This document shows, one piece after another, positions 29,078 to 38,949 of a stretch of 64,000 nucleotides of DNA (its first letter is position 1; each line of letters begins with the position of its first letter). The stretch is from Streptococcus sciuri (GTDB lineage: Bacteria; Bacillota; Bacilli; Lactobacillales; Streptococcaceae): the NCBI RefSeq assembly GCF_024814375.1, contig NZ_JANUXX010000001.1, positions 372,001 through 436,000 on the forward strand, read 5' to 3'. The notes under the pieces were generated by a model, which saw only the letters and a program-made list of their open reading frames with translations, had not been told where the DNA came from and did no database searches. Made by a program: the position numbers and the translations under genes.

Positions 29078-30754
29078 TTAGTAAAATTCATCTGGTAAAA
29101 TGGTCTCTCCCAAGCTAATGTTATCCTTATAATCAATCGGCACATCAATCAATATTGGACCATTCTGCGCCTCAACTAAGGCATCTTGTAAAATCTGGTT
29201 AAAACTTTCTTTGCTGTCAGCTCTATAACCTTTGGCACCAAAGCTTTCGGCATACTTAACAAAGTCCACAGGTCCAAAGTCAACACCTGATGAACGTCCA
29301 TATTTCATCTCTTCTTGGAACTCAACCATATTGTACTTACCATCATTCCAAATAATATGAACAATAGGAAGTCTCAAGCGAACCGCAGTCTCAAGTTCCT
29401 GTCCAGAAAAGAGAAAGCCACCATCCCCAGAGATTGAAATAATTGTCTCTTTAGGGCGAACAAGTGCTGCTGCAATTGCCCAAGGTAGAGCAACTCCGAG
29501 TGTTTGCATACCATTTGAAAAAAGCAAGTGCCGTGCTTCATAAGATTTAAAATAGCGTGCCATCCAAATATAGTGACTCCCTACATCTACAGTAACGGTC
29601 ATCTCATCGGTGATATGTGCCTGCAAACTATCAATCACATCAAGAGGATGTACTAGACCACTCTCAGCATTTCGAGCAAACTTGATATCCTCAACAACAT
29701 TTTCACGCAAACCTCGAAGATATTGGCGAGAACCTCCGCTAAGCTCATAACCCTTGATAGCCGGTAATAACAAATCAAGTGTATCTGCAATATCACCAAT
29801 CAACTCACGCTCTGGCTGAAAATACGTATCAATCTCCGCCTCAGCAACATCAATGACGATAATTCGAGCTGAAATTTCAGCATTCCAGTTGTGTGCTTCA
29901 TACTCAATCGGATCGTAACCAATGGCAATCACAAGGTCAGCCCGTTTTAAAAGCATATCACCAGGTTGATTACGAAAGAGCCCAACACGCCCAAAAAAAG
30001 TATCCTCCTCTAAATCACGAGAGACAATACCAGCCCCTTGGAACGTTTCGACAACAGGTAATTTCACTACTTCTAGTAAGCGTCGAATAGCAGCTGTAAC
30101 CCTTTCTGTAGATGCACCATTGCCAAGAAGAAAGACTGGCAAAACAGCGTTGCGAATCGCCTGTGCTAGATAATTAATATCTGCTACCGAGGCAGAGCCT
30201 AGTTTTGGATCTGTCAAGGGTTTGATAGCTTTGACAGAAACTGTACTGTCCGTCACATCTTGCGGAATCGATAGGAAACTAGCACCAGGTTTCCCAGACT
30301 TTGCTTGACGATAAGCATTAGCAATTGTCTCTGACAATGTATTAGGGTCATGAATCTCTGCTGCATATTTAGTAATGGGTTCCAACATAGCAACATTATT
30401 CATAGATTGATGGGCACGCTTATGCAAATCACCACGTTTTACCTGTCCACTAATTGCTAGAATAGGATCACCCTCATCTGTTGCTGTCACAAGACCTGTT
30501 GCTAGATTCGATACACCAGGTCCACTTGTTGTAATCACAACACCTGGCTCACCTGTTATACGTCCAATACCTTGTGCCATAAAAGCAGCATTTTGCTCGT
30601 GACGCGCTACAATAAGCTTAGGTCCTCTATCCTCTAAAGTATCAAAGACACGGTCAATCTTGGCCCCTGGAATACCAAAAACATACTCTACTTTATGATT
30701 GATGAGACTATCAACGATTAAATCTGCACCATACTGTTTTTTGGAATCTGTCAT
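29078..30754 (-). CDS. alsS: Acetolactate synthase, catabolic
   Basis: 558 residues, ThDP-dependent. It condenses two pyruvates to alpha-acetolactate. The N-terminal domain carries the catalytic Glu region ([14 protein letters not shown]...[13 protein letters not shown]) and the C-terminal ThDP motif reads [33 protein letters not shown]. No regulatory small subunit is nearby and budA is adjacent, so it is the catabolic (acetoin) form, not the branched-chain one. AAGGAG precedes the ATG. The promoter is flanked by an inverted repeat. Confidence 0.95.
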   Translation of the reverse strand: MTDSKKQYGADLIVDSLINHKVEYVFGIPGAKIDRVFDTLEDRGPKLIVARHEQNAAFMAQGIGRITGEPGVVITTSGPGVSNLATGLVTATDEGDPILAISGQVKRGDLHKRAHQSMNNVAMLEPITKYAAEIHDPNTLSETIANAYRQAKSGKPGASFLSIPQDVTDSTVSVKAIKPLTDPKLGSASVADINYLAQAIRNAVLPVFLLGNGASTERVTAAIRRLLEVVKLPVVETFQGAGIVSRDLEEDTFFGRVGLFRNQPGDMLLKRADLVIAIGYDPIEYEAHNWNAEISARIIVIDVAEAEIDTYFQPERELIGDIADTLDLLLPAIKGYELSGGSRQYLRGLRENVVEDIKFARNAESGLVHPLDVIDSLQAHITDEMTVTVDVGSHYIWMARYFKSYEARHLLFSNGMQTLGVALPWAIAAALVRPKETIISISGDGGFLFSGQELETAVRLRLPIVHIIWNDGKYNMVEFQEEMKYGRSSGVDFGPVDFVKYAESFGAKGYRADSKESFNQILQDALVEAQNGPILIDVPIDYKDNISLGETILPDEFY

Positions 30755-30805
30755 ACCAACCTCTCCTTACTTAACAAGAATTAAAAATCTTCTTAATCAG
30801 ATGAT

Positions 30806-30867
30806 TTCACAAACTTATTCTCATTATAACATAGAATATAACTAAGTTTATCAAAAAAGTTTGTGAA
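30806..30867 (-). promoter_or_regulatory. alsS promoter region framed by 11-bp inverted repeats
   Basis: TATAAT (30823-30828) is enclosed by two perfect 11-bp arms, TTCACAAACTT at 30806-30816 and AAGTTTGTGAA at 30857-30867, separated by 40 bp. The TTGTGAA parts look like Rex half-sites. The best -35 candidate (TTGATA) has non-ideal spacing of about 20 nt, consistent with a regulated promoter. Confidence 0.5.
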
Positions 30868-30875
30868 TTTTTTAC

Positions 30876-32114
30876 CTAATCAAGACGGAGATTTTCCAAC
30901 AAATCAGCCATGGTTATATCATCAGGAACAAGCTTGAGATAATGCTCTATTATACTCTTAGCGTGTTCTCTATAACCGTATTCATATAGGAGATAAGCAT
31001 AGTCCTCTAAAAACTCTGGATTATCATAAAGGTCAGTTTCCAAAGCTTGATAGACCTCATAGGCTTTCTCTTCGTTTTCTAACTTACGATAAGCTTTTGC
31101 AATATTCCATTTAGTTAAAATATTATCAGTCGTTTCTTTATCCAACATAACCACATCTTCATAGCGATTTTCTTCGAGATAAAGATTGCTTAGACGCATA
31201 AGAATTTCCTCGGTATCATCCGAAACACGCCGAGCTTCCAATAAATACCTTTCAGCTGAATCTCTATCGTGTTGCTCATAAGATAATTGCGATGCTAATA
31301 ATAAGAGATTACTGTCAAAACTATTTTTAGAAAGACCTTGCTGTACCAATGTTAGAGCTTTTCTACCTTGATTTTCTTTTTGGAGGGAAAGAGCGTAGAT
31401 ATACTCATAATTGTCAAAATCTGGATTCATAGTTTCAAGCTGTTTAAAATAGAGATTAGCTTTTTGGTACTCTCCCATCTCATATAAAATCACAGCTAAC
31501 TCAAAAACAGTTTGATCATCATACTCAATTGCAATAGCTTTTTCTAAAAACTCAATCGCAGCTTCAAGTTTGCCAAGAGCAGCATAAGCGTGACCAATAC
31601 GTTGATAAGTAGAGACACCTGTCATCTCTAAAATCTCACGATTATCTAACTGTGCATAATAATCAATAGCTTCTTTAAAATAACCTAAGTCACTATCCAA
31701 CTCCGCTAGACCAAACAAAACAATTGGTTCTGGGCTAATCGTAGCTGCTAACAATAACTTCTCACGAGCCACATCTATCAAGCCTTCCATATCATAAAGA
31801 TCAGCCATCACCAAAAGAGCAGATACGTACTCTGGACTGGTTTCATCAATCGCATCCAAATACAAAAAAGCCTCTGTAATATCATCGTCTTCTGCTGCAA
31901 TCTGAGCTAGATTAATATTGACCTCTGGAAAATCCTTACGAAGTTTTAGATAAATCCGTTTAGCTTGAGGTAAAAAACCAATATTTTCTAGATAAGCACC
32001 AAGATCTAACAGCATCTCATCATCGTCTTCTCTAAGCGCACGTTCAAAATATTTATCAGCACGTGTTAAATCTTGATTATCCAAAGCAACAATCATTTTT
32101 TCGCTATTTTGCAT
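30876..32114 (-). CDS. TPR-repeat protein
   Basis: 412 residues built from about ten tetratricopeptide-like helix pairs (for example ADKYFERALREDDDEMLLDLGAYLE, EAIEFLEKAIAIEYDDQTVFELAVILYEMGEYQKANLYFKQLE). It is soluble, acidic and has no catalytic motif. The ATG at 32114 overlaps the AI-2E gene stop by 11 nt and has AAGGGA upstream, so the longer open frame is not used. Streptococcal genomes carry this protein after mutX and the AI-2E gene; its partner is unknown. Confidence 0.85.
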   Translation of the reverse strand: MQNSEKMIVALDNQDLTRADKYFERALREDDDEMLLDLGAYLENIGFLPQAKRIYLKLRKDFPEVNINLAQIAAEDDDITEAFLYLDAIDETSPEYVSALLVMADLYDMEGLIDVAREKLLLAATISPEPIVLFGLAELDSDLGYFKEAIDYYAQLDNREILEMTGVSTYQRIGHAYAALGKLEAAIEFLEKAIAIEYDDQTVFELAVILYEMGEYQKANLYFKQLETMNPDFDNYEYIYALSLQKENQGRKALTLVQQGLSKNSFDSNLLLLASQLSYEQHDRDSAERYLLEARRVSDDTEEILMRLSNLYLEENRYEDVVMLDKETTDNILTKWNIAKAYRKLENEEKAYEVYQALETDLYDNPEFLEDYAYLLYEYGYREHAKSIIEHYLKLVPDDITMADLLENLRLD

Positions 32115-33288
32115 GAGTGCTATCCCTTCTTTCATCAATTGTTCTTTCTTCCTCATACAAACCACTGATGCTCTTGTACCAGTCAAATACTTCCTTAATG
32201 ATAACTTTAATTGACGCATAGATAGGTATACCTAAAAAGACACCCCAGATACCAAACATAGACCCTGCTGTCAATAAAATCAGCATAATCGTTATTGGAT
32301 GGATATTGAGCTTTGTTCCCAAGACAAGCGGTGAAACAAAACGCCCTTCAATAGTTTGCTCAATGACAAAAACAATCGCCACCTTAACCACCATGATAGG
32401 ACCTGCAACAATAGCAAGGATGAATACAGGAACTTGTGCCAAAAAACTTCCAAGATAAGGTACCATATTTAAAATACCTGCAATGATACCCAAAGTCACA
32501 CCATAGCGCAAGCCAACAATACTATACATGACACCAAACATGATACTAACGACAATAGCAACTACCACTTGTCCTTGCACATAACCTGCCAACTGAGAAT
32601 TAACATCGCTTAGAATGTGTGAAAAGGAAGAACGAACACGTGTTGGCAATACCTTTAAAATACCATCTTTCATCGTATGCCCATCACGTAATAAATAAAA
32701 CAAAATAAAAGGTGCAATGATAATAGCTACAGTCACCCTAGCAAAGGCACTTGCAAAACGACTTGCCCATGACAGCGCATTTTTAGAAATACTCTCTGCA
32801 TAATCAACAGCTTTAGTGTTAATATTACTAATCGTATCTTGTAATTGTCCTTGATAATTTTTCAAAAAAGGATGTTCTAAAAACCGATTGATTTCCTTAT
32901 TGACCGTCTGGATATAAGTTGGCAAATCATCCATAAAGGTCATCAATTGATGCGTTATCATGGGGATAACATTGGCAACAGCCCACACCAAAAGTGACAC
33001 TATAGCTATAAAAACTAAAACAATAGCTATCGTGCGTCCAATACCTTTTTTTTCAAGCCAATCAACCAATGGTTCCAAAAGATAATACAAAAGAGCAGAG
33101 ATAACAATCGGTAGCATAATGATACCGATAAAGTCCCAAATAGGGGCAAACAAAGGAGATATTTTGACCAACACCAAGCCCATCAAACCAACTAGCAAGG
33201 TAATAAAAATGGCTACAACAGCTTGGTTATTTAAAACCCATTTAAAAAACCATGTATCTGAAAAACGTTTATCCGAAGGTTGCTTCAT
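32104..33288 (-). CDS. AI-2E family transporter
   Basis: 394 residues with about eight membrane segments: an N-terminal pair, a long extracytoplasmic loop (IQTVNKEINRFLEHPFLKNYQGQLQDTISN...), then the conserved second half (GYVQGQVVVAIVVSIMFGVMYSIVGLRYGVTLGIIAGILNMVPYLGSF). The family includes autoinducer and ion exporters. The substrate is not predictable here. AGGAG precedes the ATG. It lies between mutX (10 nt) and the TPR gene (overlap). Confidence 0.88.
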   Translation of the reverse strand: MKQPSDKRFSDTWFFKWVLNNQAVVAIFITLLVGLMGLVLVKISPLFAPIWDFIGIIMLPIVISALLYYLLEPLVDWLEKKGIGRTIAIVLVFIAIVSLLVWAVANVIPMITHQLMTFMDDLPTYIQTVNKEINRFLEHPFLKNYQGQLQDTISNINTKAVDYAESISKNALSWASRFASAFARVTVAIIIAPFILFYLLRDGHTMKDGILKVLPTRVRSSFSHILSDVNSQLAGYVQGQVVVAIVVSIMFGVMYSIVGLRYGVTLGIIAGILNMVPYLGSFLAQVPVFILAIVAGPIMVVKVAIVFVIEQTIEGRFVSPLVLGTKLNIHPITIMLILLTAGSMFGIWGVFLGIPIYASIKVIIKEVFDWYKSISGLYEEERTIDERRDSTHAK

Positions 33289-33298
33289 TTGTATCTCC

Positions 33299-33790
33299 TC
33301 ACACAGGTTTCACATCATAAAATTGCACAGCTTTTTCGATAAGCTTTTGCTGACTATCATAGCGAAATTTAGCAGAAAAGAAAGGGACATCCTCTAAAAT
33401 CCACTTAAAAATCTCATAATCTCCCTCCCACGTCGGCATCTCAAGAACCTTGTCATAAGGAATCCATGCTAGTGTCCCCTCACGAGAATCCTCATCTGAG
33501 ATAAGTTTTCCTTCAAAAGCTGTCACCTTAAAAACATAAGTGTACCAATCATGCCCAAGAGTAAACTCTGGAAAAGTGATAATTCCTTTAAAGTCCATTT
33601 CTGTCACATGCAGATGCGTCTCCTCAAAAATTTCCCGACGAGCACACTCATCTGGTGTTTCACCTGGCTCTAACTTTCCACCAACAGATATCCACTTACC
33701 CTCATGCACATCATTAGCTTTCTTATTACGATGAAGTAATAACAATTCTTTACCATTATCAATATAACAAATTGTCGCTAATTTCGTCAT
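33299..33790 (-). CDS. mutX: MutT/NUDIX hydrolase, MutX type (8-oxo-dGTP diphosphatase)
   Basis: 163 residues. The Nudix box GKLEPGETPDECARREIFEE matches GX5EX7REUXEEXGU apart from THL at its end. The N-terminus LATICYIDNGKELLLLHRNKKANDVHEGKWISVGG is that of streptococcal MutX, which hydrolyses 8-oxo-dGTP to prevent A:T-to-C:G changes. GGGGGAGAAAAG precedes the ATG. It is the first gene of the mutX / AI-2E / TPR group. Confidence 0.93.
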   Translation of the reverse strand: MTKLATICYIDNGKELLLLHRNKKANDVHEGKWISVGGKLEPGETPDECARREIFEETHLHVTEMDFKGIITFPEFTLGHDWYTYVFKVTAFEGKLISDEDSREGTLAWIPYDKVLEMPTWEGDYEIFKWILEDVPFFSAKFRYDSQQKLIEKAVQFYDVKPV

Positions 33791-33946
33791 CTTTTCTCCC
33801 CCTAAAAATATACTACCGCTTTTATTATAGCAAATTTTTCCCCTAACCTCAGCTAGTTATCTAAAAGTTCCTAGATAATTTGAGGAGGATATAAAAATAA
33901 GCATCAAAAAAACCCTAAATATAAAGGGTTTTTACATATCATTTTA

Positions 33947-34018
33947 TCCACCTTGAGGGAATCGAACCCCCATCTTAAGAACCGGAATCTTACGTGATAT
34001 CCATTACACTAAAGGTAG
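33947..34018 (-). tRNA. tRNA-Arg (CCG)
   Basis: A 72-nt cloverleaf on the minus strand with anticodon stem TAAGA/TCTTA, loop TTCCGGT and anticodon CCG. The T-arm is GGGGGTTCGATTCCCTC. The acceptor CTACCTT pairs with AAGGTGG, including one T-G pair. No CCA is encoded. It stands alone between mutX and rpsA. Confidence 0.92.
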
Positions 34019-34045
34019 CAACGAAAGTTATTATATCATATTTTA

Positions 34046-34085
34046 AATAAAATAAAAAGACTTATCAACATGATAAATCTTTTTA
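34046..34085 (-). terminator. Terminator after rpsA
   Basis: On the minus strand AAAAAGA-TTTATCA, loop TGT, TGATAAG-TCTTTTT with a T-rich tail, just past the rpsA stop. Confidence 0.75.
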
Positions 34086-34090
34086 TTTTA

Positions 34091-35293
34091 TTATAACTCA
34101 ATATCACCGAATAAATCAGCCATTGAGAAACCACTTTGTGTTTCAGGAAGTTCATAATCACGTTTTTCCTGACGGCGTGGACGACGTGAACGTGATTGAC
34201 GTCTTTCACTATTGCTATCGTCAGACTGTGCAGGGCGTTCTTCGAGAGCCTTGATAGATAGAGAAACACGCTCATCAGCAGCATTCACATCAAGAACTTT
34301 AACAGTAACATCTTGACCAACTGAAAGAACATCTTTTGGATTCTCAACACGCTTGTGAGAAATTTGTGAGATATGAACAAGTCCATCAATACTTGGTAAA
34401 ACTTCAATAAACGCACCAAAGTCAGTCAAACGTTTAACTTTACCTTCAATAAGATCGCCAGCAGCAAGCTTTTGTTCAACACCATCCCAAGGACCTGGTG
34501 TAATCGCCTTCAATGAAAGTGATACACGACCTGCTTCTTCGTCAATAGCAAGTACTTTAACTTCAATTTCTTCACCTACAGAAACTACTGTTTTTGGTGA
34601 CACATTACGTTCGTGAGATAATTCAGTCACATGAACAAGTCCATCAACACCACCAAGGTCAACAAATGCACCAAAACTAGTCAAACGAGCAACCGTTCCT
34701 TTAACCACCGAACCAACTTCAAGTTTAGAAAAAACTTCCTTACGTGCAGCTTCTGCTGCCTCTTCTACAACTTCACGACGTGATAAGATGAAACGGTTTT
34801 CAGATGGAACAATTTCCTTGATTTTAGCTTCAAATTCTTCACCGACAAACTTTTCAGTATTACGTACAAAACGTGTATCAATCATTGAAGCTGGAATAAA
34901 ACCTCGAACACCCTCAAACTCAACCGCAAGTCCACCTTTAACAGCGCGTGTTCCTTTAACGGTAACAACTTCACCTTCACGACCGACAAGTTTATCCCAT
35001 GCCTTGCGAGCTTCCAAACGTTTTTTAGAGACAAGGAAAGTCACAGTATCTGTATCTTTACCTACAACCTGACGAAGAACAAGCACTTCAACAGTGTCGC
35101 CAGCTTTAACAAAGTTATTAATATCAGCATCACGATCATTAGTCAACTCACGAAGTGTCAAAACACCCTCAACACCAGTTCCTTCAATAACAACGTTTGC
35201 TTGATCATTATCAACTGTTAAAACTTCCGCGGTGACAACATCACCAGGGTTAACATCGTTAACACTGTTTAGCAAATCTTCAAATTCATTCAT
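34091..35293 (-). CDS. rpsA: 30S ribosomal protein S1
   Basis: 400 residues with four S1 RNA-binding domains (about residues 18-85, 105-168, 192-260, 277-346), the short Gram-positive form; repeats such as GSVVKGTVARLTSFGAFVDLGGVDGLVHVTELSHERN are clear. The C-terminal tail is charged (RRQSRSRRPRRQEKRDYELP). It helps mRNAs bind the ribosome. The start MNEFEDLL is set by GGAGGA upstream; the open frame runs 78 nt further without a ribosome site. Confidence 0.96.
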   Translation of the reverse strand: MNEFEDLLNSVNDVNPGDVVTAEVLTVDNDQANVVIEGTGVEGVLTLRELTNDRDADINNFVKAGDTVEVLVLRQVVGKDTDTVTFLVSKKRLEARKAWDKLVGREGEVVTVKGTRAVKGGLAVEFEGVRGFIPASMIDTRFVRNTEKFVGEEFEAKIKEIVPSENRFILSRREVVEEAAEAARKEVFSKLEVGSVVKGTVARLTSFGAFVDLGGVDGLVHVTELSHERNVSPKTVVSVGEEIEVKVLAIDEEAGRVSLSLKAITPGPWDGVEQKLAAGDLIEGKVKRLTDFGAFIEVLPSIDGLVHISQISHKRVENPKDVLSVGQDVTVKVLDVNAADERVSLSIKALEERPAQSDDSNSERRQSRSRRPRRQEKRDYELPETQSGFSMADLFGDIEL

Positions 35294-35415
35294 TCTAAAA
35301 AATCCTCCAACAAAAGTTAATAAACTAACTTTTGATAACAATATATTTTTCAAGGTAACCCGCAAGGACAATAACTATCGCTTTTACGGTGTCAAACTCA
35401 GTTTGATACCTTTGA

Positions 35416-35487
35416 CTGGGGTAGCTGGATTCGAACCAACGCATGAGGGAGTCAAAGTCCCTTGCCTTACCGCTTGGCTATACCCCA
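35416..35487 (-). tRNA. tRNA-Gln (UUG), copy 2
   Basis: Identical over all 72 nt to the copy at 535-606. Anticodon loop CTTTGAC. It follows tRNA-Tyr in the same direction and lies upstream of rpsA. Confidence 0.97.
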
Positions 35488-35527
35488 AATGTACTTTAAA
35501 CTATGCAAACCAGCACAACCTAAAAAA

Positions 35528-35608
35528 TGGAAGGGGAGGGATTCGAACCCCCGAACCCGAAGGAGCGGATTTACAGTCCGCCGCGTTTAGCCTCTTCGCT
35601 ACCCTTCC
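35528..35608 (-). tRNA. tRNA-Tyr (GUA)
   Basis: 81 nt with the long variable arm of bacterial tRNA-Tyr. The acceptor GGAAGGG pairs with CCCTTCC, and the anticodon stem GCGGA/TCCGC has loop CTGTAAA, anticodon GTA. No CCA encoded. It forms a pair with tRNA-Gln. Confidence 0.97.
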
Positions 35609-35705
35609 AAAACAAACACTATTTTAACATAGTTTTTGTTAATATGCAAGCTTTTTTTACTATTTATTCTCCCTTAAAGTATCTATCTACAAGAGATACT
35701 TTAAA

Positions 35706-35936
35706 TTAATGGTTAAGGTTATACTCCTCGATAACATTCTCTATAGCTTGGTCAAGTGATTTATAGAAGCTAGCTACTTGCTCATTTTTAATGACTGCAT
35801 ACTTACCATCTAACTCTACAATATTACCAACAATACGTTTGCCAATCACTAACTGACTACCATCAACGAACGTTTCGTTCACTTTGACCTTGGCATCAAT
35901 GAGTTGAATTTCAATTTTTTTATCTTTTTTTGCCAT
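35706..35936 (-). CDS. DUF2969 family protein
   Basis: 76 residues, MAKKDKKIEIQLIDAKVKVNE..., a small basic soluble protein of the streptococcal/lactococcal DUF2969 family. Its role is not known; the sequence lacks a catalytic motif. AAGGAG precedes the ATG. It lies between ilvE and the tRNA-Tyr/Gln pair and probably forms the end of the ilvE transcript. Confidence 0.85.
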   Translation of the reverse strand: MAKKDKKIEIQLIDAKVKVNETFVDGSQLVIGKRIVGNIVELDGKYAVIKNEQVASFYKSLDQAIENVIEEYNLNH

Positions 35937-36004
35937 AGAAAACTCCTTTCGCTTTTTCTATTTTACAAAAAAAGTAAAGAGCTTGCAAGAACAAGCTCTT
36001 TACC

Positions 36005-37027
36005 TTAATCTACCCTAACAATCCAACCCTCTGGTGCCTCAATATCTCCAAATTGAATACCAGTCAACTCATCATAAAGCTTACGGGTAACTGGTCCAAC
36101 CTCTGTCTCACTATAGAAAACATGAAAATCATCACGATATTGGATAGCTCCGATTGGAGAAATAACAGCTGCTGTTCCGCAGGCACCTGCCTCAGTAAAC
36201 TTATCAAGCTCATCAATTCTCACTTCTCCTTCAATAGCTTCCATACCAAATCTTTCCTTAGCCAAATAGAGCAATGAATACTTAGTAATAGATGGTAAAA
36301 TAGATGGACTTAAAGGAGTAATAAATTGATTGTCTTTCGTAATTCCAAAGAAATTAGCAGAGCCAACTTCTTCAATTTTGGTGTGAGTTGCAGGATCTAA
36401 GTAAATGACATCTGAAAATTGGTGGTCATGAGCGTATTTTCCAGGTAATAAACTAGCTGCGTAGTTACCTCCTACCTTAGCAGCACCAGTTCCGTGCGGT
36501 GCTGCACGATCATAGTTCTCAGAGACAAGAAAATTCGTTGGTGCTAGACCACCTTTAAAATAATTTCCAACAGGCATAGCAAAAATCGTAAAGATGTATT
36601 CATCAGCTGGTTTGACACCAATAACATCCCCTACACCAATCAATAGCGGACGAAGATAGAGAGTTGCACCGCTACCATAAGGGGGGACAAATTCCTCATT
36701 GGCTCTAACAACCTGCTTAGCAGCATCAATAAACTTATCTGTTGGTACTTTTGGCATAAGGAGACGATCAGCTGTTCTTTGCAGACGCTCAGCATTTTTA
36801 TCTGGACGAAAAAGCTGAATGAAACCATTCTTGGTACGGTAAGCTTTCAAACCTTCAAAAGCTTGTTGTCCATAGTGGAGAGCAGGTGAACTTTCAGAGA
36901 GATGCAGTGTAGCATCTTCTGTTAATTGCCCATCATCCCATTTTCCGTTTCTATAATATGAAATATAACGAAACGGTAATTTACGATAAGAAAAACCTAA
37001 ATTTTCCCAGTCAAGTTCTACTGTCAT
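36005..37027 (-). CDS. ilvE: Branched-chain amino acid aminotransferase
   Basis: 340 residues, fold-type IV PLP enzyme. It interconverts Val, Leu and Ile with their keto acids. Signatures include LHYGQQAFEGLKAYR, RPDKNAERLQRTADRL, the PLP lysine region HGTGAAKVGGNYAASL and EVGSANFFGITKD, plus EAGACGTAAVISPIG. The start MTVELDWENLGF follows AGAGGA; the longer frame has no ribosome site. Confidence 0.96.
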   Translation of the reverse strand: MTVELDWENLGFSYRKLPFRYISYYRNGKWDDGQLTEDATLHLSESSPALHYGQQAFEGLKAYRTKNGFIQLFRPDKNAERLQRTADRLLMPKVPTDKFIDAAKQVVRANEEFVPPYGSGATLYLRPLLIGVGDVIGVKPADEYIFTIFAMPVGNYFKGGLAPTNFLVSENYDRAAPHGTGAAKVGGNYAASLLPGKYAHDHQFSDVIYLDPATHTKIEEVGSANFFGITKDNQFITPLSPSILPSITKYSLLYLAKERFGMEAIEGEVRIDELDKFTEAGACGTAAVISPIGAIQYRDDFHVFYSETEVGPVTRKLYDELTGIQFGDIEAPEGWIVRVD

Positions 37028-37146
37028 AATATATCCTCTTTCTTGTTTACTTGTATTATATTGTACGCTTTTTTCACGTTTTTTCAAGTGTTTTTCTAAA
37101 AATTCAGAAAATTTTCTTTGACTACATCTCTTAGAAGAGATGTTTT

Positions 37147-38865
37147 TTATTTTATCAGTGTTAATTCATAGAGACCTCTCACACTATTACAGGTATAGAT
37201 AGCGTCTGCTTTTTCTAGGTCACTACGTGCCAATTGTTTTTCACTTATTTTTCCTTTGTTCAGAAGATAGTTACGGTAAATACCGTCTACAATACCGATA
37301 CTTACCGGTGGCGTATAGTAGTTATCTCCACATTTTAGGATAATATTACCTATAGAGGTTTCTTGCAAAAAACCATCCGCTGAGATAAAAATCTGCTCAT
37401 AAGATGCGTTTGGGATATGTTTGCGATAGGTCGTTTTAAAATAATAAAAGGGTGTGTCCGCTTGATTTTTTCGTTGGACAATAACCGCTCGTTTTCGCTC
37501 TTTTGCTAATGGTTGCAACTCTTCACAGTTAATGTTTAGATTCCCAAATTTATCCAAACGTATGCGACAGCGATAATTTTTTTCTACGTCCATATTCTGA
37601 CATGTCTCTAAGAGTTGCACTAAGCACATCTCATCATCAAACGGATAAGCAAAATAACGACTAGCTTTCTTTAAACGTTCCAAATGTTGCTCAAGAAAAA
37701 GAACCTGACGCGATGCAATCTTTGCCGTTGTTAAGAGTTCAAAGCTTGGATTGACATGCGTGAGAACTGCACTTTTTTGCTGTGTTTCAACGTATTCATC
37801 CTCCCATTTGCTATCCCAAGTAATACCACCGCCTACACCATAGTAAGCTTTAGCATTTGCTATCTGAAGCGAACGAATAGCCACATTGAAAATAGCATCC
37901 CCATTTGGTAAACAAAGTCCAATCGTTCCACAATAGACACCACGCGCCTGTGTCTCAAGCTGATAAATGATAGACATCGTTGCAATCTTAGGTGCTCCTG
38001 TAATTGACCCACACGGAAAGAGAGCTTCAAAAATAGCCAACAAATCTTGGTCTCGTTTAATTTGACTAGTGATAGTTGAAGTCATCTGCCAGACTGTCGA
38101 ATACTGCTCTATTTGGCACAATCGAGTGACCTGAACGCTGTCAATCTCTGAGATACGTCCCATATCATTACGCAGTAAATCAACAATCATCACATTTTCA
38201 GAACGGTTTTTAGCATCTTTACTAAGCCATTCCTTGTTTTTAAGGTCATCAGAAATATTTATTCCTCGCTTTGTTGTCCCTTTCATCGGTCTTGTTGTAA
38301 GCGTCCGCCCTTTTTTTTCAAAAAATAACTCTGGGCTAACAGAAACCACTGCAAAATCATCGTGGGCAATATAAGCATTATAAGAAGCTCCTTGCTCAAC
38401 CACCAGACGATTGTAAACCGCAAGGCTATCTACCATTAGAGGTGCTGTCAAACAAGTCGTGTAGTTAACTTGGTAGGTATTGCCTTGCTTGATTTGCTGA
38501 TGAATGCTCTCAATAGCTGCTTGATAAGTAGACTCTGCTACTACATTTTCCCACTTTGTGGGCATATCAATCGCCTCATAACAATTTGGAAAAGGAACTT
38601 CCTGAACTGTTTTATGAACTGTAAAATAAGCCAAATATTCTTTAGATAAGCGATCTTTCTTAACCAGAAAATGTGGCTCAAAAGCAGGTGCCGCCTCATA
38701 GCTGACATAACCCACGACATAATAACCTTGATTTTGATAAATACTCACCTTATCCAGTACCTCTCTCACATCGCTAAGCGCCTCTGCTATAAGCTCTTCT
38801 ATCGGTTCTGTAAAAATAAGACGTTTTCCCAAATCTTTAAAATCAATAATGGTCTTTTTGTGCAC
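37147..38865 (-). CDS. pabB: Aminodeoxychorismate synthase component I fused to aminodeoxychorismate lyase (PabB-PabC)
   Basis: 572 residues with two domains. Residues ~1-370 form the chorismate-binding PabB part (KQGNTYQVNYTTCL, SPELFFEKKGRTLTTRPMKGTTKRG, FPCGSITGAPKIATM, YYGVGGGITWDS). Residues ~375-572 form a fold-type IV PLP lyase (LLTTAKIASRQVLFLEQHLERLKKASRYF, ETSIGNIILK). Together they make p-aminobenzoate from chorismate; the glutaminase subunit PabA is not in the window. The start is GTG, the only good in-frame start, with AGG upstream. Confidence 0.9.
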   Translation of the reverse strand: MHKKTIIDFKDLGKRLIFTEPIEELIAEALSDVREVLDKVSIYQNQGYYVVGYVSYEAAPAFEPHFLVKKDRLSKEYLAYFTVHKTVQEVPFPNCYEAIDMPTKWENVVAESTYQAAIESIHQQIKQGNTYQVNYTTCLTAPLMVDSLAVYNRLVVEQGASYNAYIAHDDFAVVSVSPELFFEKKGRTLTTRPMKGTTKRGINISDDLKNKEWLSKDAKNRSENVMIVDLLRNDMGRISEIDSVQVTRLCQIEQYSTVWQMTSTITSQIKRDQDLLAIFEALFPCGSITGAPKIATMSIIYQLETQARGVYCGTIGLCLPNGDAIFNVAIRSLQIANAKAYYGVGGGITWDSKWEDEYVETQQKSAVLTHVNPSFELLTTAKIASRQVLFLEQHLERLKKASRYFAYPFDDEMCLVQLLETCQNMDVEKNYRCRIRLDKFGNLNINCEELQPLAKERKRAVIVQRKNQADTPFYYFKTTYRKHIPNASYEQIFISADGFLQETSIGNIILKCGDNYYTPPVSIGIVDGIYRNYLLNKGKISEKQLARSDLEKADAIYTCNSVRGLYELTLIK

Positions 38866-38949
38866 GATAACTACCTACTTCCAACATTCCATCTTTATCT
38901 ACCTGTCATTATAGCAAAAAGCAAAATGAAAAACCAAGTAGAACAATAA

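Noticed and set aside
34036..34284. 82-codon open frame overlapping the rpsA end on the same strand
   Set aside because: It runs out of frame through rpsA and its terminator and has no ribosome site.
35527..35709. 60-codon frame across tRNA-Tyr
   Set aside because: It is the reverse complement of a tRNA gene.
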